Below are positions 1 to 8,643 of a stretch of 35,132 bases of DNA, in pieces. The notes beneath the pieces are model-generated. The model was not told the origin of the DNA, searched no databases, and saw only the letters and a program-made list of their open reading frames with translations. The DNA is from Candidatus Zixiibacteriota bacterium (lineage in GTDB: Bacteria > Zixibacteria > MSB-5A5 > GN15 > FEB-12): positions 1 through 35,132 of the forward strand of contig JAOUEU010000006.1 of the NCBI GenBank assembly GCA_029858555.1. The letters are read 5' to 3'. Positions within the stretch are counted from its first letter, which is position 1, and the number at the start of each line of letters is the position of its first letter. The position numbers and the translations under genes were made by a program.

Positions 1-2
1 CG

Positions 3-665
3 CTGCTTTTTCTGCATGGTCTCTCGGTTCATTTCGGGATGGTCGTGCCGGCGGCATTCTGCGATGTGATATTGATTGCGCCCCATGCACCCGGCCGGGC
101 TGTTCGCGAGAAGTACCTGACCGACCGGTCGCTGTCGGCCTTCTATGCCGTCGGGCAGGACTTTACCGGCCATGCCCGCCGGACGGCGCTGGAGTTGGCC
201 AGGGCCATAGGGTTCAAACCACAGAGACTGATCGCCACGACCTTCGAGCATGAGGCCGTGGGCGACCTGTTCGGAGAACAGGCGGTCCTCTGCGGGGGGC
301 TGGCGGCTCTTATCAAGAACGGCTTTGAGGTGCTCGTTGAGAAAGGTATCCCGGCCGAGAACGCGTACCTTGAAGTGGCTTACCAGTTGGACCTGATTGT
401 CCAACTCCTCAAAGAGCACGGCATCGAGGGAATGCTGCGAAGAATATCGGTGGCGGCCCGCTACGGCTCGGCGAGGGCCGGGCCGAGGATTATCGACCGG
501 ACAGTCAGGGACCGCATGAAAGAGGTCGCGGATGAAATCATCACCGGGAAGTTTTCCAGGGGGCTGGCCAAGCTAAGCGGGGCGGATATTATCAAACTTA
601 ACCGTTCCCTGAAAAAGCTGACAGATCCACGATTAGAGAAAGCTGCCAGAAAATTCAACCGTTAG
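3..665 (+). CDS. ilvC: Ketol-acid reductoisomerase, C-terminal part (5' end truncated by window edge)
   Basis: Frame open from base 3 (LLFLHGLSVHFGMVVPAAFCDVILIAPHAPGRAVREKYL...) matches the KARI HG..IHFG...DV..vAPk.pG..VR motif and its knotted helical C-terminal domain; the listed ATG at 39 is internal. Confidence 0.9.
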   Translation: MLFLHGLSVHFGMVVPAAFCDVILIAPHAPGRAVREKYLTDRSLSAFYAVGQDFTGHARRTALELARAIGFKPQRLIATTFEHEAVGDLFGEQAVLCGGLAALIKNGFEVLVEKGIPAENAYLEVAYQLDLIVQLLKEHGIEGMLRRISVAARYGSARAGPRIIDRTVRDRMKEVADEIITGKFSRGLAKLSGADIIKLNRSLKKLTDPRLEKAARKFNR

Positions 666-971
666 CGTTTCTCCAGGGGCATCCGGCGGGGGCGCGCCTG
701 TGGCGAGCGGGCGCTGGTGCAGCGTGTGTGCCGGATGATTACCACTGAAAGTGCAGAATAAGTAACAGACTGTGCCGAGGAGTGAGAAATAAAGTGTTCA
801 ATTTTTGAACAGTTCTGCAAACATTCGACATGACAGGCGCAGGTAACTGCCCAAGCTGCTGCCGGGCACAGGGTATGGTTGGAATATACATCGTTTTTGG
901 GTGAGGCACGGCGTTTGCTTTGAAGCTTAGCGGCTTACTGGAGAAATAGTATGCCAATTTGTTAGACCGGA

Positions 972-999
972 CCCCTGCCTGACCAGCAGGGGTTTTTTT
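972..999 (+). terminator. Rho-independent terminator
   Basis: cccctgc-ctgacca-gcagggg followed by ttttttt. Confidence 0.8.
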
Positions 1000-1071
1000 G
1001 TTGGGGGCGTGGCATCAGGACAGTGCAACCCGAAGGCGTCGCCCGCCGCCTCACTATCGAAGGAGCCGCGG

Positions 1072-1716
1072 TCATTGTTTGACGGTCACTGGTGGTCTGC
1101 TTCTGGCGACGCCATAGAGAGACATAGCATCTTCGGCAGACAGGCTAAGGTGCAGAGAATTCCCCCCTGTCAATGCGCACCATACGCGCCCGAAGACATC
1201 CTTTATCCACTGCCAGCGGAATGTTTTCGCAGTGGGACATTCAGTCTCGATATATATGCGCATGCCTTCACTCGTTACCAGAACCATCTTGCCGGGAAGG
1301 AATCGCTGGATGTGGTCCGCGCCGAGACCGGTCTCCTCGGCGATTATCCGTAACTCGGCTTCAGGGATTGTCTCAGCGCCCGAGATCAGGTAAACGCTCT
1401 CTACTATCGGCATCTCCGAGGGCGGAGACGACAGGTTCTCTGTGAACCCCCCGGTCATGCCGCCGTCATCCAGAATCGTGAAGGCATATTCGCGCAGGAC
1501 GATATCGGTCAGCCTGACGTCAATCACCTGTCGTTGCATATCTATGACCAGGCGCGGCGTTGCTTCCGAGACCGGTGCAAGCTTAGCGGCTTTCGGGCCC
1601 GGGCTTGCGGAAGACGGAGCTGCGGGGCCGAAAGCGGCAAGAAGGGTAAAGTGCAGGACAATTGCGGCAAGGGTCGGACCGCACGTGGTCTTGCATTGCA
1701 GAAAGCTAAAAGACAT
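1072..1716 (-). CDS. Predicted secreted protein, possibly a degenerate YkuD-like domain
   Basis: Hydrophobic N-terminus; overlaps the upstream L,D-transpeptidase by 11 nt; segments resemble the N- and C-terminal strands of the neighbouring YkuD domain but no HGCVR motif. Confidence 0.65.
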   Translation of the reverse strand: MSFSFLQCKTTCGPTLAAIVLHFTLLAAFGPAAPSSASPGPKAAKLAPVSEATPRLVIDMQRQVIDVRLTDIVLREYAFTILDDGGMTGGFTENLSSPPSEMPIVESVYLISGAETIPEAELRIIAEETGLGADHIQRFLPGKMVLVTSEGMRIYIETECPTAKTFRWQWIKDVFGRVWCALTGGNSLHLSLSAEDAMSLYGVARSRPPVTVKQ

Positions 1717-2344
1717 AAACGGAAGTCCCTATCCGGGTATGGTCATACAGCTTCTTCAGGTCGGCAGTGCCCAGCCGAACGCAGCCATGAGTCACGGCAA
1801 CTCCCAGCAGTCGCTCGTAGATAGTGCCGTGGATGAAGAAGCCGTCGCCGAAACCGATGGCGTATTCCCCCATCATCTGGTCGTCCAGGCGCTCCGCATC
1901 ATTTTTCGGCACCGGGATGCCTTCCTCGATAAAGGCCCAGTCCGGTTTGCGCCACCAGGGGTTTGTCAGTTTAGCGTCGACGGTGAAAACGCCCGGGGGT
2001 GTGTCAAATTGCCATCGCCGACCCGTCGGCGCGTCGACCAGTTCACCGCCGGAGCCGGTCGAGCAGAGAGCTTCGAGTAATATGGAATCTTCGGTCCTCA
2101 GAAACAGCTTGTTGCAGTACCTGTCAATGACGATGTAAGGACCCTTGAGGTGGCGAGCCTGTGACCGCCGCCCCGTGGTGTCGGAGTCACCGTTGGCGCC
2201 ACCAAACGCCGTGATCCGGCCATTGTAGAGAACCTCGGACGGCTGGATAGTGTCAACGGCTGTAGTCATCATCGGTCTCCGGACAATCAGTAAAGTCACG
2301 GCAACCACGGCGACCGAGAACAGCAGGCAGGAAAGCACTCTCAT
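1706..2344 (-). CDS. L,D-transpeptidase (YkuD family), membrane-anchored
   Basis: FFIHGT...VTHGCVRLGTADLKKLYDHTRIGTSVYVF contains the catalytic HGCVR motif; ATG at 2344 preceded by GGGAG; the ORF-track start at 2359 is an upstream GTG. Confidence 0.9.
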   Translation of the reverse strand: MRVLSCLLFSVAVVAVTLLIVRRPMMTTAVDTIQPSEVLYNGRITAFGGANGDSDTTGRRSQARHLKGPYIVIDRYCNKLFLRTEDSILLEALCSTGSGGELVDAPTGRRWQFDTPPGVFTVDAKLTNPWWRKPDWAFIEEGIPVPKNDAERLDDQMMGEYAIGFGDGFFIHGTIYERLLGVAVTHGCVRLGTADLKKLYDHTRIGTSVYVF

Positions 2345-3435
2345 TATCGTTTCTCCCACTGTCGAACGATGGTCACGGGGGTGCCGACGGTGGCAAGGCG
2401 CGCCAACTTATCCATATCCTTATCGGTCACGGCCACGCATCCGTCGGTCCAGTCACGACCGGTGCCGCCGTGACCGTGGATTTCAATCAATCCGCCAATC
2501 TGGGCATCGCGCGGGACAGCCCCGGACGCCAGGTTAGCCTGAAAACGGCGGCGGTCGTCGGCATTCGGGTAGTCCAGGACGAGGGCGAGATAGTACTTGC
2601 TGCCGCGGTTGACTCTTGTTACATGATACGCGCCTTCGGGAGTGGCCCCGTCGCCCTTCAACTTCTTCTGGCAGCCGGAGTTGTAGCCAAGATCGCAGGC
2701 CATGGAGTCGGCCACTCTGCCGGCCGACAGGATGTACAGATAGCGGCTGCTTTTATCGACGATGAGAGTCGTTTTCCCGGAAGTTCTTGATTCGTCCACT
2801 GCCTGCGCCGCCCAGTCTTGCGACCGTCGGACCCACTGGCTTCGGGAAGAATGATGTTCCTGATGGCGTTGTTGAAGAGTCCTGAATATGGCGGCGACGG
2901 TGTCGGCATATTCCCCGGCAGCTTGGAGCTGTCGTTTCTCCAGCATGTTTGCCGACATGTGCAGACTGAAGGCCGCCGAGCGGTACAGCAGTTCCTCGTC
3001 GGTACGAGGCAGGGCTTGATCGAGAAGGTCGCGCCAGACTTTCAGACTGTCATCCAGGCGGGAGATATCCGAGAGCATTTTTTCTTCTCGCCGTGTCTGC
3101 TTGCTTCCCGCCTCCGACACAGCCGCCCTGGACTGATGAATGGATTCCGACAGAAGGGAATCAGCCAGGCGGTATGACCCGAACGGCCACCAGCTGGTGC
3201 TGACTTCCGTCATCACCCGTCGCCCTTCAGTCAGGTTTTTTTGTGCCGAACGGTAGGTGTCGGCGGCCGAGCGGTCGGCCTGAGCCTGGCGAGCCGCCTC
3301 CAACAGATTCATAGCTCGCTGGAGCTTGTCCAGCGGCGGCTGCCGTAGTTCTCTGTGGGCGACGACACCGGCGAACAGTAACAGGACTATCGAGAACAAG
3401 ACCAAAACGGGAGTCGTACGATGGTGAGTCATCAT
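2344..3435 (-). CDS. YkuD-family protein (YafK/DpaA-like) with N-terminal DUF4398-like helical region
   Basis: LIVDKSSRYLYIL...GGLIEIHGHGGTGRDWTDGCVAVTDKDMDKLA...GTPVTIV; catalytic Cys in a TDGCVA context. Listed ORF starts at TTG 3483, but ATG 3435/3432 ahead of a TM segment is more likely. Confidence 0.85.
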   Translation of the reverse strand: MMTHHRTTPVLVLFSIVLLLFAGVVAHRELRQPPLDKLQRAMNLLEAARQAQADRSAADTYRSAQKNLTEGRRVMTEVSTSWWPFGSYRLADSLLSESIHQSRAAVSEAGSKQTRREEKMLSDISRLDDSLKVWRDLLDQALPRTDEELLYRSAAFSLHMSANMLEKRQLQAAGEYADTVAAIFRTLQQRHQEHHSSRSQWVRRSQDWAAQAVDESRTSGKTTLIVDKSSRYLYILSAGRVADSMACDLGYNSGCQKKLKGDGATPEGAYHVTRVNRGSKYYLALVLDYPNADDRRRFQANLASGAVPRDAQIGGLIEIHGHGGTGRDWTDGCVAVTDKDMDKLARLATVGTPVTIVRQWEKR

Positions 3436-3481
3436 GGCGGGTCCGGCCCTCAGAAAATTCTTTGTCCGTGTCTTTATCAGC

Positions 3482-3511
3482 AAGGAGGGGAACTAAAGTG
3501 TGCCCCTCCTT
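3482..3511 (-). other. Intercistronic 9-bp stem hairpin
   Basis: AAGGAGGGG-N12-CCCCTCCTT perfect inverted repeat between the lipoprotein gene and the YkuD gene. Confidence 0.7.
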
Positions 3512-3540
3512 AGTCTGACGGGTTTTCAAGTTCGGAAAGA

Positions 3541-4140
3541 TTACTTGTTCGACAGCCGAGAAACCGCGGTCTGGATATCAGTTGTCACCTTCATGACCTG
3601 CTGCCTGACAGCCTGCAGTTGCTCTCTGGCGGTGAGGTAACGTCCCTGGCTGAATTGCCCGGTGGCGGCGGTCAGGGCGGCGGAGGCGGCCGTGATGTCG
3701 GCCTGCATTACTTTCAGGTCAATGCGAGAACCCTTGCCTTTGGGAGCGGCTGCAATACTCTTGTTGGCTTCGGTGATCAGGGAATCAATCTCTGCGATCA
3801 AAGTGCTGTCCTGAAGGCGCACTCTTTCTTTTTCGGCGGCAGCCTCAACGACGGCTTTCTCGGCAAGCCCCTGGGCCACTATGAAGAATTCTTTGGCTTT
3901 ACCATAGCTGCGGAAAGCAGAAAACCTGTCGTCCTGCTTCTGCATCTCAACCACCGCCGCATTCAGAGAGTCGGTGGCTTGGCTGAAAAGAGCAGGAGCA
4001 TACTGCTCTGCCTCGGCCAGGCGCGCTTTTTCGAGAGTCGCCTTGCCGGCGTCATACTGTGCAGTCGGGGATTCGCTGCACCCCGCAACGAATCCGGCGA
4101 GAGCGAGTGCCACCAAAATCGACGACACACGCTTATTCAT
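3541..4140 (-). CDS. DUF4398-like lipoprotein
   Basis: Signal peptide with lipobox (LAGFVAGCSES), then Ala/Glu/Lys-rich helical domain. Confidence 0.8.
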   Translation of the reverse strand: MNKRVSSILVALALAGFVAGCSESPTAQYDAGKATLEKARLAEAEQYAPALFSQATDSLNAAVVEMQKQDDRFSAFRSYGKAKEFFIVAQGLAEKAVVEAAAEKERVRLQDSTLIAEIDSLITEANKSIAAAPKGKGSRIDLKVMQADITAASAALTAATGQFSQGRYLTAREQLQAVRQQVMKVTTDIQTAVSRLSNK

Positions 4141-4225
4141 ACTTTAATCCTTCCGGCCGATCTGAACGGAAAAAAAAGACAAACGCATGATCGGCCTCAC
4201 ATACGTCCGCCTTGTTGCTACTTTG

Positions 4226-4245
4226 CCGGAACAGCGATGTTCCGG
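4226..4245. repeat. Perfect 8-bp stem / 4-nt loop inverted repeat in intergenic region
   Basis: CCGGAACA-GCGA-TGTTCCGG; on the + strand the loop is a GNRA tetraloop. Confidence 0.6.
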
Positions 4246-4790
4246 TTACAGAAACACTTTTATATCCTCTTTAGTGCCAGATTTTTTTTACCTCTAAAGC
4301 ACAATGCCGTAAGTTCTTTTTAGAGACCACCCGCGGCAGCCCATCCGGGCGGCAGTGAATATATCGGGCGCCGATTCTTTGTCAAGTGAAAAGCGACCAT
4401 CCGGGTGACCTGGAAGGGATTCGGGCGAACCCGAGGTAAAGGCTGATTTCGGATCTGAGCAGTGGCTAACCCTGCCGGGCAAGTTCTTCGGAGATTGCAG
4501 GATAGCGGTTACAGTCAGCCAACCGGGCGCTGCGTACACATCGAGGCCGGTCCGCTTTGATGATTCCGACCTCCTGAGTCCCCCATCGGTCCGGCGGCGC
4601 CGGTATGTCCATGGGCGTCTTCGATTTTCAGGAGAAAGACCGCAACAAAAGCAGAACGACTCTCGTCATTTAGGGTGATAATTAATAAAGAGGCCGAAAG
4701 CCGGCGGAGTGCGGGCAAACTCTGTTCTGCGCTGATTCTGGCATCCGATGGCTTTCGAGAATCAGGTTAGCAGGAGTATGGAGTTCGATT

Positions 4791-6476
4791 GTGCAGCGTC
4801 CGAGACTATCTCTGGAAATCACTCACACCTGGCACTGGGTTGTCGGGTTTCTGGCGCTCCTCTGGATATTGCTGAGGAGCGGGACTAATCCCAAGAGGTT
4901 GACCTATCCCTGTCAGCGGGCGGCGATGCCGATTGCGACCGGCTGGCTGCTTTCACTTTTCGCCTTCCTTGGGGCAGGCCTGTTTCTAAAGCGCTTTCTC
5001 AAGGCTTCCGGTATTGTTCTGGTGGCGCTGGGACTTATCTGGTTTATCGGCCTGCGCCCGGAACCTTCGAAGTCGGCGATTGACATATCCTTGGCGCTAC
5101 CCATCTGGGAGACGCCCGATCCCATTTCGACGGTCTTCGTGTATGACAACATACCTCCAACCACGGGTTCACTGGCGGCGGGCGACGCCACCGTTCCGGA
5201 TGAGCACCTGTCGGACCCGGCCATGGACACTCTTGTGGCACTGCTGGAAACGGGGGGCGTGTTCCTTCACCGCACAGGTGTCCATCCCGAGGGAGTGGTG
5301 GGAGCGGATGACGTCGTGATAATCAAGGGCAACTACCAGTGGACGGCCCAGAACACGACCAACACCGACCGCGTCAAGGGCTTGATACGGCAAATTCTTC
5401 TCCACCCGGACGGATTTACGGGCGAAATCATTGTCTGCGACAACACCCAGGAAATCGGTACCGGCATACTGGACAACGACAACAACTCGGACGACAGCGA
5501 GCAGAGCATAGAGGATGTGGTGAACACGTTTTACGCCAAGGGGCATCCGGTATACCTGCTGGATTGGAATATTTACTGGAACGTGGTGGTAGATGAGTAT
5601 TCCGCTGGCGACGACGCGAGCGGCTATGTATACGAAGCAGACACGAAAGTGACTTACCCGAAATTCCTCACACCCTCGGGCGAGCATCGCGTTTCGCTGC
5701 GCTATGGTGTGTGGGACCCGGTGAGTGAAACGTATGATGCCTCGCGGCTGTGCATAATAGATTTTCCGGTGCTTAAAGCCCACGTGCTGGCCGGCGCTAC
5801 GATCGCCGTCAAAAATTGGGTGGGTGTTCTCACAACGGCTTACGCCGACGAACGCTATGGGGGCTGGAATCAGATGCATAGCACCTACATCTTCGGCGGT
5901 TATGCTCTGGTGGCGCGGGTCATCGCCGTAACGTATCCCGACCTCACGATCGTCGATGCGACGTGGACATCGGGTTGGGGGCCAAGCAACCTGGCACACC
6001 TGACCAATACCAAAGCCCTGGTAGCCTCGACCGACCCCGTGGCAGCATCATGGTACGCCGCCAAGTTCATCCTGACGCCGGTCGCCGTGGAGCCGGATCA
6101 GACAAATCCCGACCTGCCGAGCAGCACGTACAGTAAGTGCCTGTCGAGATGGACGGGCTTCCTGGTCGATTCGGCAGGTTTTGCCTGTACCATGGATTCC
6201 TCAGCGATGTCGGTCTATGGGCGGGAAGTTTTCGGGTGCTGTGAAGGAGTTCGCGGCAACACGAATGACGACCCGGATGACAAGATAAATGTCTCGGATG
6301 TGACCTACCTCGTGACCTACCTTTTCGGAATTCCGACAGGCCCGGAGCCGGTCTGCTGGGAGGAAGGCAACGCCAACGGCGATCCTGACGAGAAGGTGAA
6401 CGTCTCGGACGTGAGTTACTTGTTGGCCTACCTTTTCGGAATCCCCTCCGGCCCGGCGCCGCCGGCATGCCCTTGA
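4791..6476 (+). CDS. DUF362 domain protein with N-terminal TM helices and C-terminal dockerin-like duplicated repeat
   Basis: GTG start with upstream AGGAG; DUF362-like core (IIDFPVLKAHVLAGATIAVKNWVG...TDPVAAS); C-terminus GNTNDDPDDKINVSDVTYLVTYLFGIPTGPEP / GNANGDPDEKVNVSDVSYLLAYLFGIPSGPAP. Confidence 0.8.
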   Translation: MQRPRLSLEITHTWHWVVGFLALLWILLRSGTNPKRLTYPCQRAAMPIATGWLLSLFAFLGAGLFLKRFLKASGIVLVALGLIWFIGLRPEPSKSAIDISLALPIWETPDPISTVFVYDNIPPTTGSLAAGDATVPDEHLSDPAMDTLVALLETGGVFLHRTGVHPEGVVGADDVVIIKGNYQWTAQNTTNTDRVKGLIRQILLHPDGFTGEIIVCDNTQEIGTGILDNDNNSDDSEQSIEDVVNTFYAKGHPVYLLDWNIYWNVVVDEYSAGDDASGYVYEADTKVTYPKFLTPSGEHRVSLRYGVWDPVSETYDASRLCIIDFPVLKAHVLAGATIAVKNWVGVLTTAYADERYGGWNQMHSTYIFGGYALVARVIAVTYPDLTIVDATWTSGWGPSNLAHLTNTKALVASTDPVAASWYAAKFILTPVAVEPDQTNPDLPSSTYSKCLSRWTGFLVDSAGFACTMDSSAMSVYGREVFGCCEGVRGNTNDDPDDKINVSDVTYLVTYLFGIPTGPEPVCWEEGNANGDPDEKVNVSDVSYLLAYLFGIPSGPAPPACP

Positions 6477-6507
6477 TGTGGTTTCTGAGACAAAAATCAT
6501 ACTGACG

Positions 6508-6531
6508 CCTGCCCGGCCGGCAGGGGTTTTT
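6508..6531 (+). terminator. Rho-independent terminator
   Basis: cctgcc-cggcc-ggcagg then gg and ttttt, just downstream of the DUF362 gene. Confidence 0.7.
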
Positions 6532-6645
6532 GCCGCATGGCCGGGCGTAACCCGTTCTGCCATAGCAAGAAACGAGTCCCAGTCAATGTGGGGGCGAGCA
6601 ACATATATGTTGACGGCATATTAAGTGGCGGTTAGATTTTCTGCT

Positions 6646-8643
6646 ATGGAGAGATTTCTCAGACGGCTCGCCGCAGCGGTGGTCGTTATCCTCGCAGCGG
6701 CAGTGGCTTACTACGTGTGGGACACCTTCCGCGAGAAGAGCACTGCGGAGAAACTGGCCGAAATAATTCACGATGAAGACCGGCGGGAACTTAGCGGTCG
6801 CCTCGAGACCTACCTGCACTGTACCGATCCGGAAGTGCGCGGGCGGGCGGCCCTGACGGTGGGTCGTATCGGACAAAAAGGCAGCGGCAAGCTGCTCATC
6901 GATATGGTGACCGACAGCAGTCTCGACGTGGCTTCACAAGCGGCCTTTGCGCTGGGGTTGACCAGGGAAAAAGGGTATGCTTCTCAGTTGATGGACATGG
7001 TCCCTGACGTGCCGTCGGCGGTGGCGATGCGGCTGGTGGAAGCGGCGGGCCGGCTGGCCGACAGCACCATGTATGACGTCGCCAACCAGTTGGTGGAGGC
7101 TCTTTCGCATCCGTCACCGGACGTGCGGGAGGCGGCTTGCCTGGCCCTGTTTCGGGCGGGGGCGAAATCGAAAGCAGCGGCTGTGACCGAATTTGTCAAT
7201 GGCGAAGAGGACGCTCTGGTGCAGGCGGCGGCCCTGTACGCCCTGTCTCGCTTCGAGGCGAACCAGGCCATGCCTGTTTTTGTACGGTTTCTGGCCGATG
7301 CCGACCCGTTCGTGCGCGCAACAGCCATCAGCGGCCTGAGTCACATAGCCTCCCCCGATGCCGAACACTACCTGGCCATAGCTTTGAACGACAGCGACCC
7401 GAGCGTGGTCGCCCAGGCCGTGGCAGCGCTTGGCAGGAAAGATAATTCGGAGGCCCGCACCCAACTGGCCCGAAAACTCGAGCAGGTGACCGACGAAAAG
7501 GTCATGGTAGCGCTGATAGAGGCGATGCGGCGGCAGGAAAACCGGGATGGTCTGAGCGCTATTCTGGCCAAACTCGAAGTTTACCCGGTCCCGGCAGTGG
7601 TTGCGGCAGGCATTAAGTACCTGGCCGTGATCCGGAAGGACCGTTCGGTGAACATGATAGATTCCCTGGCGGCGCAGGGCGAGCCGTACATCAGGGCTGC
7701 CTGTGCGGAGGCTTATGGTCTGGTCGGCAAGAGCAATGTTGTCCCCCGGCTGGCGGTGCTCTTCAGTGATGAGGATGGTATGGTGCGGATGGCCGCCTTT
7801 GATGCCCTGGTGCGGCTGGATTCGACCAATGTCGACTTTTACCTGGGCAAAGCCCTAGCCGATGCGGATTACGTTGTGGTCACGGGTACCGTCGAAATGA
7901 TTAAACAGAAGCGGCTGGCCGGTTACCTGCCGGTACTGCGGACCATGATGTCGCGCGGTGAGGCAATCGATGTGGACATCCGGCGTGAACTGGTACAGGC
8001 GGCCGGTGTTTTTCTTGCGGAGAACCCGAACGATACGGCTGCCATGGAAATCCTGCTGGACGGGATTCTTGACCCGGAGTACGTAGTGCGGGTGGAAGCA
8101 GCCGAAATTCACGCAGGGCTCCCGAGCGGGGACAGGCCCGGGCTGGCTTCAGTGGCACAGACTCGCATCAGCGAGGGCAGGATTGAAAGCGCTCTCGACA
8201 AATACGCCACCAATCCATACGCCACTATCCATACCGATAAAGGGGAAATCGAGATGGAGCTCTTCTTCGATGCGGCGCCACTGACGGTTCTGAATTTCAT
8301 TGAGCTTGCCGAGGACGGCTTCTACGAAGGGCTGATTTTTCACCGGGTGGTTCCGGGCTTCGTGATCCAGGGCGGCGACCCGCGGGGCGATGGCTGGGGC
8401 GGCCCACCCTACTACATCCGCTGTGAATATTCCTGGGAGCCGTTCAGACGGGGCACCGTGGGAGTGGCTACATCCGGCAAAGACACCGGCGGCTCGCAGT
8501 TTTTCATCACGCTGGCGCGCCAGCCGCACCTTGAAGGTCGGTACACCGTCTTTGGGCAAGTCGTAGCCGGTATGGATGTTGTCGACAGAATCGCGTATGG
8601 CGATGTGATCCAGAAAGTCGTGATAGAGGAAACATCGAAATGA
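6646..8643 (+). CDS. Membrane-anchored HEAT-repeat protein fused to cyclophilin-type peptidyl-prolyl isomerase
   Basis: N-terminal TM ([20 protein letters not shown]), many HEAT-like repeats, C-terminal cyclophilin motifs ([42 protein letters not shown]). ORF track begins at GTG 6625; ATG 6646 more likely. Confidence 0.9.
   Translation: MERFLRRLAAAVVVILAAAVAYYVWDTFREKSTAEKLAEIIHDEDRRELSGRLETYLHCTDPEVRGRAALTVGRIGQKGSGKLLIDMVTDSSLDVASQAAFALGLTREKGYASQLMDMVPDVPSAVAMRLVEAAGRLADSTMYDVANQLVEALSHPSPDVREAACLALFRAGAKSKAAAVTEFVNGEEDALVQAAALYALSRFEANQAMPVFVRFLADADPFVRATAISGLSHIASPDAEHYLAIALNDSDPSVVAQAVAALGRKDNSEARTQLARKLEQVTDEKVMVALIEAMRRQENRDGLSAILAKLEVYPVPAVVAAGIKYLAVIRKDRSVNMIDSLAAQGEPYIRAACAEAYGLVGKSNVVPRLAVLFSDEDGMVRMAAFDALVRLDSTNVDFYLGKALADADYVVVTGTVEMIKQKRLAGYLPVLRTMMSRGEAIDVDIRRELVQAAGVFLAENPNDTAAMEILLDGILDPEYVVRVEAAEIHAGLPSGDRPGLASVAQTRISEGRIESALDKYATNPYATIHTDKGEIEMELFFDAAPLTVLNFIELAEDGFYEGLIFHRVVPGFVIQGGDPRGDGWGGPPYYIRCEYSWEPFRRGTVGVATSGKDTGGSQFFITLARQPHLEGRYTVFGQVVAGMDVVDRIAYGDVIQKVVIEETSK

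Noticed and set aside
201-215. ggttcaaacc resembling a tRNA T-loop
   Set aside because: Lies inside the ilvC coding frame, with no acceptor or anticodon stems.
739-957. Minus-strand 72-aa ORF in the ilvC downstream gap
   Set aside because: No recognisable motif, signal peptide or plausible ribosome binding context; likely chance.
1009-2138. Plus-strand ORFs opposite the YkuD cluster (1009..1353, 1442..2080, 1824..2138 and similar)
   Set aside because: Antisense mirror ORFs of genes with clear catalytic motifs on the minus strand; GC-rich DNA produces these.
4294-4718. Minus-strand ORFs in the 4141-4790 gap
   Set aside because: No recognisable protein features; treated as non-coding.
5169-5999. 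276-aa minus-strand ORF opposite the DUF362 gene
   Set aside because: Antisense to a recognisable coding frame; no domain motif seen.
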